DNA of 64,000 bases, from positions 77,846 to 141,845 of the forward strand of contig NZ_KK069996.1 in assembly GCF_000576425.1 (NCBI RefSeq). Direction: 5' to 3'. A program made the translations under genes and the position numbers. The stretch is from Brachybacterium phenoliresistens (GTDB lineage Bacteria > Actinomycetota > Actinomycetes > Actinomycetales > Dermabacteraceae). The notes under the pieces are model-generated. The model had not been told where the DNA came from and did no database searches. It saw only the letters and a program-made list of their open reading frames with translations. Positions 1 to 8,500 of this stretch are shown piece after piece; the stretch's first letter is position 1; the number at the start of each line of letters is the position of its first letter.

Positions 1-1
1 G

Positions 2-160
2 CTGCGCGCCCGCCCCCGTCGTCTGGGACCCGTGGCGCTGCGCGGGCTGCGCGACGCGCTGCGCGGCGGGCCGCGCCCCTCCGCGAGCGTGCTCGCGGGA
101 TCGGACCCGGAGGTCGCGGCGAGCATCGCCCGGATCGAGCGGGAGGCCGGACGCACATGA
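2..160 (+). CDS. C-terminal end of an upstream gene (partial), probably cell-surface glycosylation
   Basis: Only the last 52 codons are inside the window. The frame ends with a TGA at 158-160 that overlaps the ATG of the next gene (ATGA), so the two are translationally coupled. The tail is Arg/Ala/Gly-rich and ends in a short helix-like segment (SIARIEREAGRT); I cannot assign a domain. Its position at the head of a glycosyltransferase operon suggests another glycosyltransferase, but that is inference from context only. Confidence 0.55.
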   Translation: MRARPRRLGPVALRGLRDALRGGPRPSASVLAGSDPEVAASIARIEREAGRT

Positions 161-981
161 GCTCGCCGTTCACCGTCCTGGTGCCCCTGTGGCGCGGGGA
201 CGCCCCCGACCGCTTCGCCGACGCCCTCGCCTCGGCGACGACCTCCCAGAGCCTGCGGCCCGACGAGCTGCTCGTGGTCGTGGACGGCCCCGTGCCCGAG
301 GACCTCGAGCGGGTCCTGGTCGACGTCGAGGCGGGCCGCTACGGGCCGGCGCGCGTGCGGCGATGCCCCGAGCACCGCGGCCTCGCCCCCGTGCTGCAGG
401 AGGGCCTCACGATGGCCCGGACCGAGCTGGTGGCCCGCGCCGATGCCGACGACCTGTGCCGGCCCGAGCGCTTCGCCCGCCAGATCCCGCTGATGGACGA
501 GCTGGACCTGCTCGGCAGCGCCATGCAGGAGTTCTCCGACGAGCGCCCGCCGGGGCGGGGGCCGCTGCGCCGCCGCCCGCTCACGCACGAGGCGATCCGG
601 GACTACCTCCCCTTCCACAGCCCGTTCCATCACCCCACGGTGGTGATGCGCCGGGAGGTGGCCCTCGCGGCGGGCGGCTACCGGGTGCTGGACCACCTCG
701 AGGACTACTGGTTGTGGGAGCGGATGCTCCTGGCCGGGGCCCGCACCGCGAACCTCCCCGAGGTGCTCGTGGACTATCGCGTGGATGCGCGGCTGTTCGC
801 CCGTCGCGGCGGCTGGCGCATGTTCGCCAGCGACCTGCGCCTGCAGCGGATCCTCTGGCAGGACCGGGTCACCACGCCGGGGCAGATGCTGGCGAACATC
901 GGCCGCCGCGGCGCCTACCGCTTCGCGCCGGGATGGCTGCGCCGCGTGGGCTATCGCACCGTCGTGGAGGGCGTTCTGTGA
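157..981 (+). CDS. Family 2 glycosyltransferase
   Basis: A 274-residue GT-A type glycosyltransferase expected to transfer a sugar from a nucleotide donor at the cytoplasmic face. The N-terminus has the GT2 pattern (VLVPLWRGD, then LLVVVDGP), the metal-binding motif is in ARADADDL near residue 94, and an acceptor-site region (DHLEDYWLWERML) follows near residue 190. The ATG overlaps the preceding stop. It resembles AmsE-like exopolysaccharide glycosyltransferases; donor and acceptor cannot be told from sequence. The glf operon follows after about 100 bp. Confidence 0.85.
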   Translation: MSSPFTVLVPLWRGDAPDRFADALASATTSQSLRPDELLVVVDGPVPEDLERVLVDVEAGRYGPARVRRCPEHRGLAPVLQEGLTMARTELVARADADDLCRPERFARQIPLMDELDLLGSAMQEFSDERPPGRGPLRRRPLTHEAIRDYLPFHSPFHHPTVVMRREVALAAGGYRVLDHLEDYWLWERMLLAGARTANLPEVLVDYRVDARLFARRGGWRMFASDLRLQRILWQDRVTTPGQMLANIGRRGAYRFAPGWLRRVGYRTVVEGVL

Positions 982-2244
<1,263 letters not shown>

Positions 2245-2255
2245 GGAGCACCCCT

Positions 2256-4298
2256 GTGAGCACCACCCCCACCGCGACGCCCGCCGGCCACCGCCTGCTG
2301 CAGCGGCTGATCCTCCCGCTCGAGCCGACGCCGGACGTCGTCCCGCTCTACATCGAGCAGACCACCGCGCACTCCACCTCCGCCGGGTCCTTCGGCCTCG
2401 GCTCGGAAGCCGCCGCGCCCCGCGGGGACGGCGCCGGCGGCCAGCGGACGTCGATGAGCCACTCGCAGGTGGACGTCGGCGATCTCAGCGCCCGGCACAG
2501 CGCCCCGGTCCCCGCCGGGGCGATGCGCTCCTTCGGCACCTACTTCAACGCCTTCCCCGCCGGCTACTGGCGGCGCTGGTCCCGCGTACGCGAGGTGACC
2601 CTGACCGTCTCGACGGTGGGCCGCGGTCAGATCGTCGTGTACCGCTCCAACGCCCGCGGGTCGATCCAGCGGCAGGACTTCCGCCCCGTCGAGGGCGTCA
2701 GCGAGAGCGTGTTCACTCTGCCGCTGGAGGCCTTCGGGGACGGCGGCTGGTATTGGTTCGACGTGTACGCCGGGGCTGAGGACATCACCGTCGCCGGCGC
2801 CGCCTGGAGCGCGGACGCCTCCCTCGCCCGCACCGAGGGCACCTTCTCCATGGCCATGACCACGATGAACAAGGTGTCCTACTGCCTGGACAACATCCGG
2901 GCGCTCGCGAGCAACGAGGACCTGCGCGCGGTGCTGGACGTCATGTACGTCGTGGACCAGGGCTCGGACCGGCTGCGCGACCACGCGGAGCTGGCCCCGC
3001 TGCAGGAGGCGATGGGCTCGCAGCTGCAGATCATCGAGCAGGGGAACATCGGCGGCTCCGGCGGCTTCTCCCGCGGGATGTACGAGGCGGCCACCGCCAA
3101 CTCCTCGACCTACGTCGTCAACTGCGACGACGACATCGTCATCGAGCCGGAGTCGCTGCTGCGCCTGAAGACCTTCGCGGACTTCGCCCGCACGCCCACC
3201 ATCGTCGGCGCGCACATGTTCGACCTGAACAACCGCTCCGTGCTGCACACCTTCGGCGAGATCGTGGACCCCTGGCGGATCCAGCCGGCGCTGCCCTCGG
3301 CCGACGGCACCCTGGGCCACGACTTCGCCCTCGAGCCGCTGCGCTCCACGCCGTGGCTGCACCGCCGCGCGGACGTGGACTACAACGGCTGGTGGATGTG
3401 CATGATCCCCACCGAGACCGTCCGCGCCATCGGCCTGGCCCTGCCCGTGTTCATCAAGTGGGACGACGCCGAGTACGGCCTGCGCGCCAAGAAGGCCGGG
3501 TACCCGACGGTGTCCCTGCCGGGCGCGGGCGTGTGGCACGTGTCCTGGATCGACAAGGACGACCTGGTCGGCTGGCAGGCCTACTTCCACGAGCGCAACC
3601 GCATCATCACCGCCCTGCTGCACTCCCCGTACCCCCGCGGCGGCCGGGTCGTGAAGGAGTCGCAGTTCATGGACGTCAAGCACCTGATCTCCATGCAGTA
3701 CTTCACGGAGGCGGGGCGCCTGCTGGCCCAGTCCGACGTGCTGCGCGGGCCCCACGTCCTGCACGAGGAGATCGGCACCAAGCTCCCGGCGATCCGCGGC
3801 ATGGCGAAGGACTTCGACGACGCCGTCGCCCGCAAGGACGCCGACCAGTACCCCGAGATCCACGTCGACAAGCCGCCGCGCAAGGGACGGCCCTTCACCG
3901 AGCCGCACCGCGCGCTGCTGCCGCTGTGGACGGCCAAGACCCTGGTCAAGCAGCTGGTCGCCCCCACGCAGGAGCGCGCCGCGGAGAACCCGCAGGCCGC
4001 CATCCCGCACCAGGACGCCCGCTGGTGGCGCCTGGCCCACTACGACAGCGCCCTGGTCTCCAACGCCGAGGGCACACAGGTCTCCTGGTACAAGCGCCGC
4101 CCGGAGACGGTGCGCAGCATGCTCACCACCGCCATCGGCGCCCACGTGGAGCTGTACCGGCGCTGGAACGAGCTGCAGAAGCAGTACCGCGATGCCGCCG
4201 GGGAGATCACCTCCTTCGCGGCCTGGGAGCGCACCTTCGCCGCCAACCCCGCCCCGCAGCGGGAGAAGGACAGCGCCGCCGGGGGCAGGACCGCGTGA
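2256..4298 (+). CDS. GlfT2-like galactofuranosyltransferase
   Basis: A 680-residue processive-type GT2 enzyme predicted to polymerise galactofuranose units from UDP-Galf. It has the GlfT2 layout: an N-terminal beta-sandwich domain (about 1-200), a GT-A domain with the metal-binding triad in VNCDDDIV, the catalytic-loop WDDAEYGLRAK and the metal-ligand His in GVWHVSW, then a long helical C-terminus. GTG 2256 is chosen: GAGGA at 2243-2247 precedes it and it lies just after glf; the longer open frame upstream only runs through glf. In mycobacteria GlfT2 builds arabinogalactan; here the acceptor is unknown. Confidence 0.93.
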   Translation: MSTTPTATPAGHRLLQRLILPLEPTPDVVPLYIEQTTAHSTSAGSFGLGSEAAAPRGDGAGGQRTSMSHSQVDVGDLSARHSAPVPAGAMRSFGTYFNAFPAGYWRRWSRVREVTLTVSTVGRGQIVVYRSNARGSIQRQDFRPVEGVSESVFTLPLEAFGDGGWYWFDVYAGAEDITVAGAAWSADASLARTEGTFSMAMTTMNKVSYCLDNIRALASNEDLRAVLDVMYVVDQGSDRLRDHAELAPLQEAMGSQLQIIEQGNIGGSGGFSRGMYEAATANSSTYVVNCDDDIVIEPESLLRLKTFADFARTPTIVGAHMFDLNNRSVLHTFGEIVDPWRIQPALPSADGTLGHDFALEPLRSTPWLHRRADVDYNGWWMCMIPTETVRAIGLALPVFIKWDDAEYGLRAKKAGYPTVSLPGAGVWHVSWIDKDDLVGWQAYFHERNRIITALLHSPYPRGGRVVKESQFMDVKHLISMQYFTEAGRLLAQSDVLRGPHVLHEEIGTKLPAIRGMAKDFDDAVARKDADQYPEIHVDKPPRKGRPFTEPHRALLPLWTAKTLVKQLVAPTQERAAENPQAAIPHQDARWWRLAHYDSALVSNAEGTQVSWYKRRPETVRSMLTTAIGAHVELYRRWNELQKQYRDAAGEITSFAAWERTFAANPAPQREKDSAAGGRTA

Positions 4299-5221
4299 GC
4301 GAGGCCATGACGAGGCCGGCGGTGCGCGGTCCGTCCCGGGCCGAGCGCGCCGAGGGCTGGCGCGCGCCCGGGACCGACGCCGGCTGGCTGAACCCGGTGA
4401 CCGAGCGCTTCCTGCTGCGCCTGCTGGTGAAGAAGGAGCTGCGGGTCCGCTACCGCGGCAGCGTGCTGGGCATGGTGTGGAGCTACGTCAAGCCCGCCGT
4501 CCAGTTCGTCGTCTTCTACATCGCCCTCGGCGTCTTCCTGCAGCTGTCCAAGGACACCCCGGCCTACGCCGTGTACCTGTTCAGCGGCATCGTGGTGGTG
4601 AACCTGTTCGGGGAGGTCTTCGGCAACGCCACCCGCTCCATCACCGGCAACGCGCCCCTGGTCTCGAAGATCTACCTGCCCAGCCAGCTGTTCCCCTGGT
4701 CGAGCATGATCGTGGCCCTGGTGCACTTCCTGCCGCAGCTGGTGGTGCTGGTGGTCGGCGCGCTGCTGTACGGCTGGCGGCCCTCGCCGACGTCCGTGGC
4801 CGCCTTCGCCCTGGGCATGGTGATCCTGCTGGTGTTCACGATGGGCCTGGGGCTGCTGGGCGCGGCGCTGAACGCCGCCTTCCGCGACGTGGAGAACTTC
4901 GTGGACCTCATCGTCATGGTCGCCACCTGGCTCTCCCCGGTCCTCTACCGCATCGCGATGGTGCAGGAGGCCATCGGCGGGACCGTCCTGTGGTGGCTGT
5001 ACCAGCTGAACCCGCTGACCATCGTGGTCGAGCTGTTCCATGTCGCCTTCTGGCGCTACGGCCCCCACGTCGTCGCGAAGGTCCCGGCGGACCCGACCCT
5101 CACCCAGCCCGGGGAGCCCTTCGGCCTGTGGTGGGCGGGACTGCTGATCGCCGCGGCGACCTTCGTCGTGGGCACCGTCGTCTTCGAGCGGTCCAAGCGC
5201 CGCTTCGCCCAGGAGCTGTGA
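4295..5221 (+). CDS. Polysaccharide ABC exporter, permease subunit (Wzm/TagG type)
   Basis: A 308-residue ABC-2 type permease with about six hydrophobic segments. The LLVKKELRVRYRGSVLGMVW start of the membrane domain is typical of O-antigen and teichoic-acid exporters. It probably flips the lipid-linked galactofuranose glycan made by the upstream genes. GTG 4295 overlaps the glfT2-like stop (GTGA); ATG 4307 is an alternative start. The 3' end overlaps the ATG of the ATPase gene by one base (TGATG), so the two subunits are coupled. Confidence 0.93.
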   Translation: MSEAMTRPAVRGPSRAERAEGWRAPGTDAGWLNPVTERFLLRLLVKKELRVRYRGSVLGMVWSYVKPAVQFVVFYIALGVFLQLSKDTPAYAVYLFSGIVVVNLFGEVFGNATRSITGNAPLVSKIYLPSQLFPWSSMIVALVHFLPQLVVLVVGALLYGWRPSPTSVAAFALGMVILLVFTMGLGLLGAALNAAFRDVENFVDLIVMVATWLSPVLYRIAMVQEAIGGTVLWWLYQLNPLTIVVELFHVAFWRYGPHVVAKVPADPTLTQPGEPFGLWWAGLLIAAATFVVGTVVFERSKRRFAQEL

Positions 5222-6009
5222 TGACCCTTCCTCCTCCGGACGCCCCCGGCCCCGGCGGCGGCGCCGGCCCCGTGACGCCCGCCGCCGCCCGCGAGATGGT
5301 GCGCGTCCAGCATGTCTCCAAGCGCTTCTCGCTGCGCCACGACCACTCGCTCAAGCAGCTGGTCTTCTCGGCGCTGCAGCGCAAGAAGCTGGCCGACACC
5401 TTCATGGCCCTGGACGACGTCGACCTCACCGTGCGGGCGGGGGAGACGGTCGGCCTGATCGGCTTCAACGGCTCGGGCAAGTCCACCCTGCTGAAGACCA
5501 TCTCGGGCGTGCTCTTCCCCGACGAGGGGCGCGTCATGCTGCGCGGCAGGGTGGCGGGCCTCATCGAGGTGGGCGCCGGATTCCACCCCGACCTCTCCGG
5601 CCGCGAGAACGTCTACCTCAACGGCGCGATCCTCGGCATGTCCCGCCAGCAGATCGACGAGCGGTTCGACGACATCCTCGCCTTCAGCGAGATCGAGCAG
5701 TTCATCGACACCGATGTGAAGTACTACAGCTCGGGCATGTTCCTGCGGCTGGCCTTCTCGGTGGCGGTGCACACCGATCCGGACATCTTCCTGGTCGACG
5801 AGATCCTCTCCGTGGGCGACGAGCCCTTCCAGGCCAAGTGCCTGGAGCGGATCCGCGAGCTGCAGGAGGCCGGGCGGACGATGGTCGTCGTCTCGCACGA
5901 GCTGGACATGCTCGAGTCGCTGTGCAGCCGCATCGTCGTGCTGCGCGGCGGCCGCATCGTCTTCGACGGCGACCCCGTCCAGGCGGTGCGCACCCTGCGC
6001 GAGTCCTGA
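5221..6009 (+). CDS. Polysaccharide ABC exporter, ATP-binding subunit (Wzt/TagH type)
   Basis: A 262-residue ATPase that powers the adjacent permease. Walker A is GFNGSGKST, the ABC signature is the Wzt-type YYSSGM in place of LSGGQ, Walker B is IFLVDEIL, and the H-loop is VVVSHEL. It lacks the C-terminal carbohydrate-binding domain of Escherichia coli O9a Wzt, ending soon after the nucleotide-binding domain, so export is probably not coupled to a terminal cap. The N-terminus carries about 30 Pro/Gly-rich residues before the domain. It ends the operon, convergent with the next gene after 16 bp. Confidence 0.95.
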   Translation: MTLPPPDAPGPGGGAGPVTPAAAREMVRVQHVSKRFSLRHDHSLKQLVFSALQRKKLADTFMALDDVDLTVRAGETVGLIGFNGSGKSTLLKTISGVLFPDEGRVMLRGRVAGLIEVGAGFHPDLSGRENVYLNGAILGMSRQQIDERFDDILAFSEIEQFIDTDVKYYSSGMFLRLAFSVAVHTDPDIFLVDEILSVGDEPFQAKCLERIRELQEAGRTMVVVSHELDMLESLCSRIVVLRGGRIVFDGDPVQAVRTLRES

Positions 6010-6025
6010 TCCGGGACAGGGCCGT

Positions 6026-6796
6026 TCAGGTACGGGCCCGATGGGGGCGCGCGGGCAGCACCCCGTCGGCGCCCGGGAGCCCGCCCAGGGCAGGGGCCGG
6101 ACCGGCGACGCCGCGGCCGGAGATCAGCGCCGCCACCGCCGCCGCCGGCTCGTCGAAGCCGTCCTGCTCCAGCAGCAGCGGCCGGGGCAGCTCCCGCTGT
6201 CCGGCAGGCTCCGCGCCGCCGGCGAGATCCTCGTGGATCTCCGGGCCGCTCCACGCCGGCAGGACCGCCACCAGGACGTCCGCATGCGCGCGCACCTCCT
6301 GCACCCAGTCGTGGGCCAGCGGCGGCAGCGTCCCGGAGAACCGCATGGCGAGGGAGACGGCGTCCACGGCGAGCACCTCCTCGGCATCGGCGGCGGGGCC
6401 CGCCTCCGGGCGGTCGGTCACCGCGACCCGTGCGGCCTCGCCGGGGCCGAGCGCATCGGCCGGCACGACCCGGGCGCCCAGGGACCAGGCGGCCACGGCC
6501 AGGACCAGGCGCTTCCAGTGCGGGGCGAGGTCGATGACCACCAGGTCCCCGGGGCTCAGGAGGAGCTCCTGATCGAGGTGGTTGACGCTCTTGACGATCC
6601 AGTTGGCCAGCACGTGCCCGGACAGCTCCACCCGTCCCGGCTCGCCGTGCCAGGCGAGCGCGGGCCGCGGCCCGAGCGCCTCGAGAGCGCCCAGCAGCCG
6701 CGCGGCCGGACGGTCGACGCGGGCGCCGCGCTCCGGGACGGAACGGTCGGGGCCCGTCTCCCGGGAGGGGCCGGGGCCTCGCAGCTCGGGGGTCAT
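6026..6796 (-). CDS. TIGR03089 family protein (truncated AMP-binding-like)
   Basis: A 256-residue actinobacterial protein resembling the N-terminal part of adenylate-forming enzymes, for example DLVVIDLAPHWKRLVLAVAA and LGARVVPADALG. It is too short for a full ANL enzyme and I see no P-loop TSGTTG motif or C-terminal catalytic Lys domain, so adenylation activity is doubtful. Its ATG overlaps the stop of the F420 ligase gene by four bases, so the two are translated together. Function unknown. Confidence 0.8.
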   Translation of the reverse strand: MTPELRGPGPSRETGPDRSVPERGARVDRPAARLLGALEALGPRPALAWHGEPGRVELSGHVLANWIVKSVNHLDQELLLSPGDLVVIDLAPHWKRLVLAVAAWSLGARVVPADALGPGEAARVAVTDRPEAGPAADAEEVLAVDAVSLAMRFSGTLPPLAHDWVQEVRAHADVLVAVLPAWSGPEIHEDLAGGAEPAGQRELPRPLLLEQDGFDEPAAAVAALISGRGVAGPAPALGGLPGADGVLPARPHRART

Positions 6797-7971
6797 GGCG
6801 TCTCCTGGTGGTCGTGCGCGGGGGAGCGGTCGGTCGCGCCCCCATCATCCTCGCCCGGCAGGTCGATCTCCACCGCGACCGCCGGCAGCGGGGACCAGTC
6901 GTGCTCGGCCGCGAGGGCGGTGCGCACCCGCTCCGCGAGCGCGCCCGCGGCCAGCAGCGCGGCCGGCGCGGCGCCGGCGGGGCGGATGCGGATCCGCTGC
7001 GGGCCGACGAGCTCGGCGGAGGCGGCCGCCGGGGCCCCGGTCCCCCCGCCGGCCGCCGCGGGGGAGGACCCGCCGCGGGGCACCAGGGCGACCTCGAGCG
7101 CCCGGGCTATCCGGATCGCCGGCTCCTCGGGGTCCATGCGCGCCACGGGCTCGGACTCCGGGGGCAGGCCGAGGGCCTGCCACACCGACTCCAGGGACGG
7201 GCGAGCGAACCAGTCCTCCGGGGGCAGGCGGTTCAGATCGCCGGCCGGGACGGCGGGGGAGAGGGCCCCCGGCACCCCGCGCACGAGGGCCGCGGGCACG
7301 GCGGAGGCCTTGCCCTTGACGAGGTCCGCCGCGGCGGCGAGCTCGTCGGCGAGGTCGCGCACGGTCAGCGAGAGGGTGCGGCCGCCTGCATCGGCGGTCC
7401 CACGCAGGTCCTGGAGCGAGGCGACGCCCGCGCAGCCCAGGGCGATGTCGCCCACGCCCCGGCGCCAGATCCGCGAGGACGTGTCGGTGAGGATCACGCC
7501 GATCCGCGGGGCGGGCCCGGTCCGGGAGGCCAGCTCCAGCAGGCGGTCGCGCAGCCGTCCGGCCTCGGCGTCCGGGTCCTCGGGCAGCAGCAGCAGGCCG
7601 TCGGGGGCGTTGGACCCGTCGATCCCCGCCGCGGCCATCACCGCGCCGTGCGGGGTCTGGACCACCGAGGTGACCGTCCGGTCGTGCCGGCGGCGCGCCA
7701 CCAGGCGGACCGTCTGCGCGGCGATGGCCTCCTGCTTGCCGGCGGGGTCGATCACCAGGCCCAGGGCCTTGGAGACGACCTTGGTCGACACGCACAGCAC
7801 GTCCCCGTCCGCCAGCCCCGGCCCGTCCGGGAGCTCGAGGGCGCGCAGCAGCAGGGCGGCCAGGTCGTCGCCGGGGGCGACCTCGGGCACGCCGTGCAGC
7901 GGGAGCACCTCGACCCGGCCCGGCCGGGGCGCGGCGGGCGGGAGCGGTGCGGTGCGGGGGTGCGTCTCCAT
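6793..7971 (-). CDS. Coenzyme F420-0:L-glutamate ligase, CofE/FbiB type
   Basis: A 392-residue protein whose first ~240 residues form a CofE domain, which adds gamma-linked glutamates to F420-0. Visible motifs: DVLCVSTKVVSKALG near the N-terminus, ILTDTSSRIWRRGVGDIALG, then DLRGTADAGGR and LVKGKASAVPAALVRG. The remaining ~150 residues follow PEDWFARPS; they are Ala/Pro-rich and I cannot recognise the FMN-binding nitroreductase domain of mycobacterial FbiB. ATG 7971 is chosen over a longer upstream frame because AGGAG lies just before it and the CofE domain starts soon after. whiB is divergent, as near mycobacterial fbiAB. Confidence 0.88.
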   Translation of the reverse strand: METHPRTAPLPPAAPRPGRVEVLPLHGVPEVAPGDDLAALLLRALELPDGPGLADGDVLCVSTKVVSKALGLVIDPAGKQEAIAAQTVRLVARRRHDRTVTSVVQTPHGAVMAAAGIDGSNAPDGLLLLPEDPDAEAGRLRDRLLELASRTGPAPRIGVILTDTSSRIWRRGVGDIALGCAGVASLQDLRGTADAGGRTLSLTVRDLADELAAAADLVKGKASAVPAALVRGVPGALSPAVPAGDLNRLPPEDWFARPSLESVWQALGLPPESEPVARMDPEEPAIRIARALEVALVPRGGSSPAAAGGGTGAPAAASAELVGPQRIRIRPAGAAPAALLAAGALAERVRTALAAEHDWSPLPAVAVEIDLPGEDDGGATDRSPAHDHQETP

Positions 7972-8060
7972 GGTGCTCCTGGGGGCGGCGGGAGGGCGGG
8001 AGGTGGGCGGCAGGTGCGGTGATGCCGGGCACGGCGGCCGAGGCCGCGGCGACGGCGGGC

Positions 8061-8091
8061 TTGACGGGCGGGAACTACACCGGTGTATTTT
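8061..8091 (+). promoter_or_regulatory. Candidate whiB2-like promoter
   Basis: TTGACG at 8061-8066 and the AT-rich TATTTT at 8086-8091 form a possible -35/-10 pair, with a long 19-bp spacer. This is one of the few AT-rich stretches nearby. It would give a leader of about 85 nt before the ATG at 8182. Confidence 0.45.
8076..8087. promoter_or_regulatory. 12-bp perfect palindrome overlapping the whiB2-like -10
   Basis: TACACCGGTGTA is a perfect inverted repeat that runs into the first two bases of the candidate -10 TATTTT. A dimeric protein bound here would block RNA polymerase, so it is a candidate operator. The cognate regulator is unknown. Confidence 0.4.
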
Positions 8092-8181
8092 AGGGCGACG
8101 CGAGTGCATGCTCCGCAGCATCCGCATCCAGGTCCGTCAGCCGCCGGATCCTGGAGACCTCAGGTGGAAGGACAGGTGCCG

Positions 8182-8481
8182 ATGGACAGCAATCAGCCGG
8201 AGGATACCGCCCCCGTCGAACTGAACCTCCTGAGCTTCGCCGACGTCGAGGGCGACGAGGCAGAGCTGTCATGGCAGGAGCGGGCCCTGTGCGCCCAGAC
8301 CGATCCCGAGGCGTTCTTCCCCGAGAAGGGCGGCTCGACCCGAGAGGCCAAGAAGGTCTGCGTCTCGTGCGAGGTGCGCGCCGAGTGCCTCGAGTACGCG
8401 CTGGAGAACGACGAGCGCTTCGGCATCTGGGGCGGTCTCTCCGAGCGCGAGCGCCGCAAGCTCAAGCGCCGGGCCGTCTGA
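8182..8481 (+). CDS. whiB2: WhiB family iron-sulfur regulator, WhiB2/WhmD-like
   Basis: A 99-residue redox-sensitive transcription factor with four Cys ligands for a [4Fe-4S] cluster: a single Cys in ERALCAQ, then CVSC and AEC in KKVCVSCEVRAEC. The GIWGG turn and a basic tail (ERERRKLKRRAV) complete the family pattern. WhiB2/WhmD proteins act in septation and sporulation. ATG 8182 is preceded by AAGGACAGG; a frame open further upstream would add a non-homologous extension that includes the likely leader. Assignment to the WhiB2 class rests on its divergent F420-ligase gene and the manB cluster downstream. Confidence 0.92.
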   Translation: MDSNQPEDTAPVELNLLSFADVEGDEAELSWQERALCAQTDPEAFFPEKGGSTREAKKVCVSCEVRAECLEYALENDERFGIWGGLSERERRKLKRRAV

Positions 8482-8500
8482 CGCGGCCGCCGCGCTGGCC

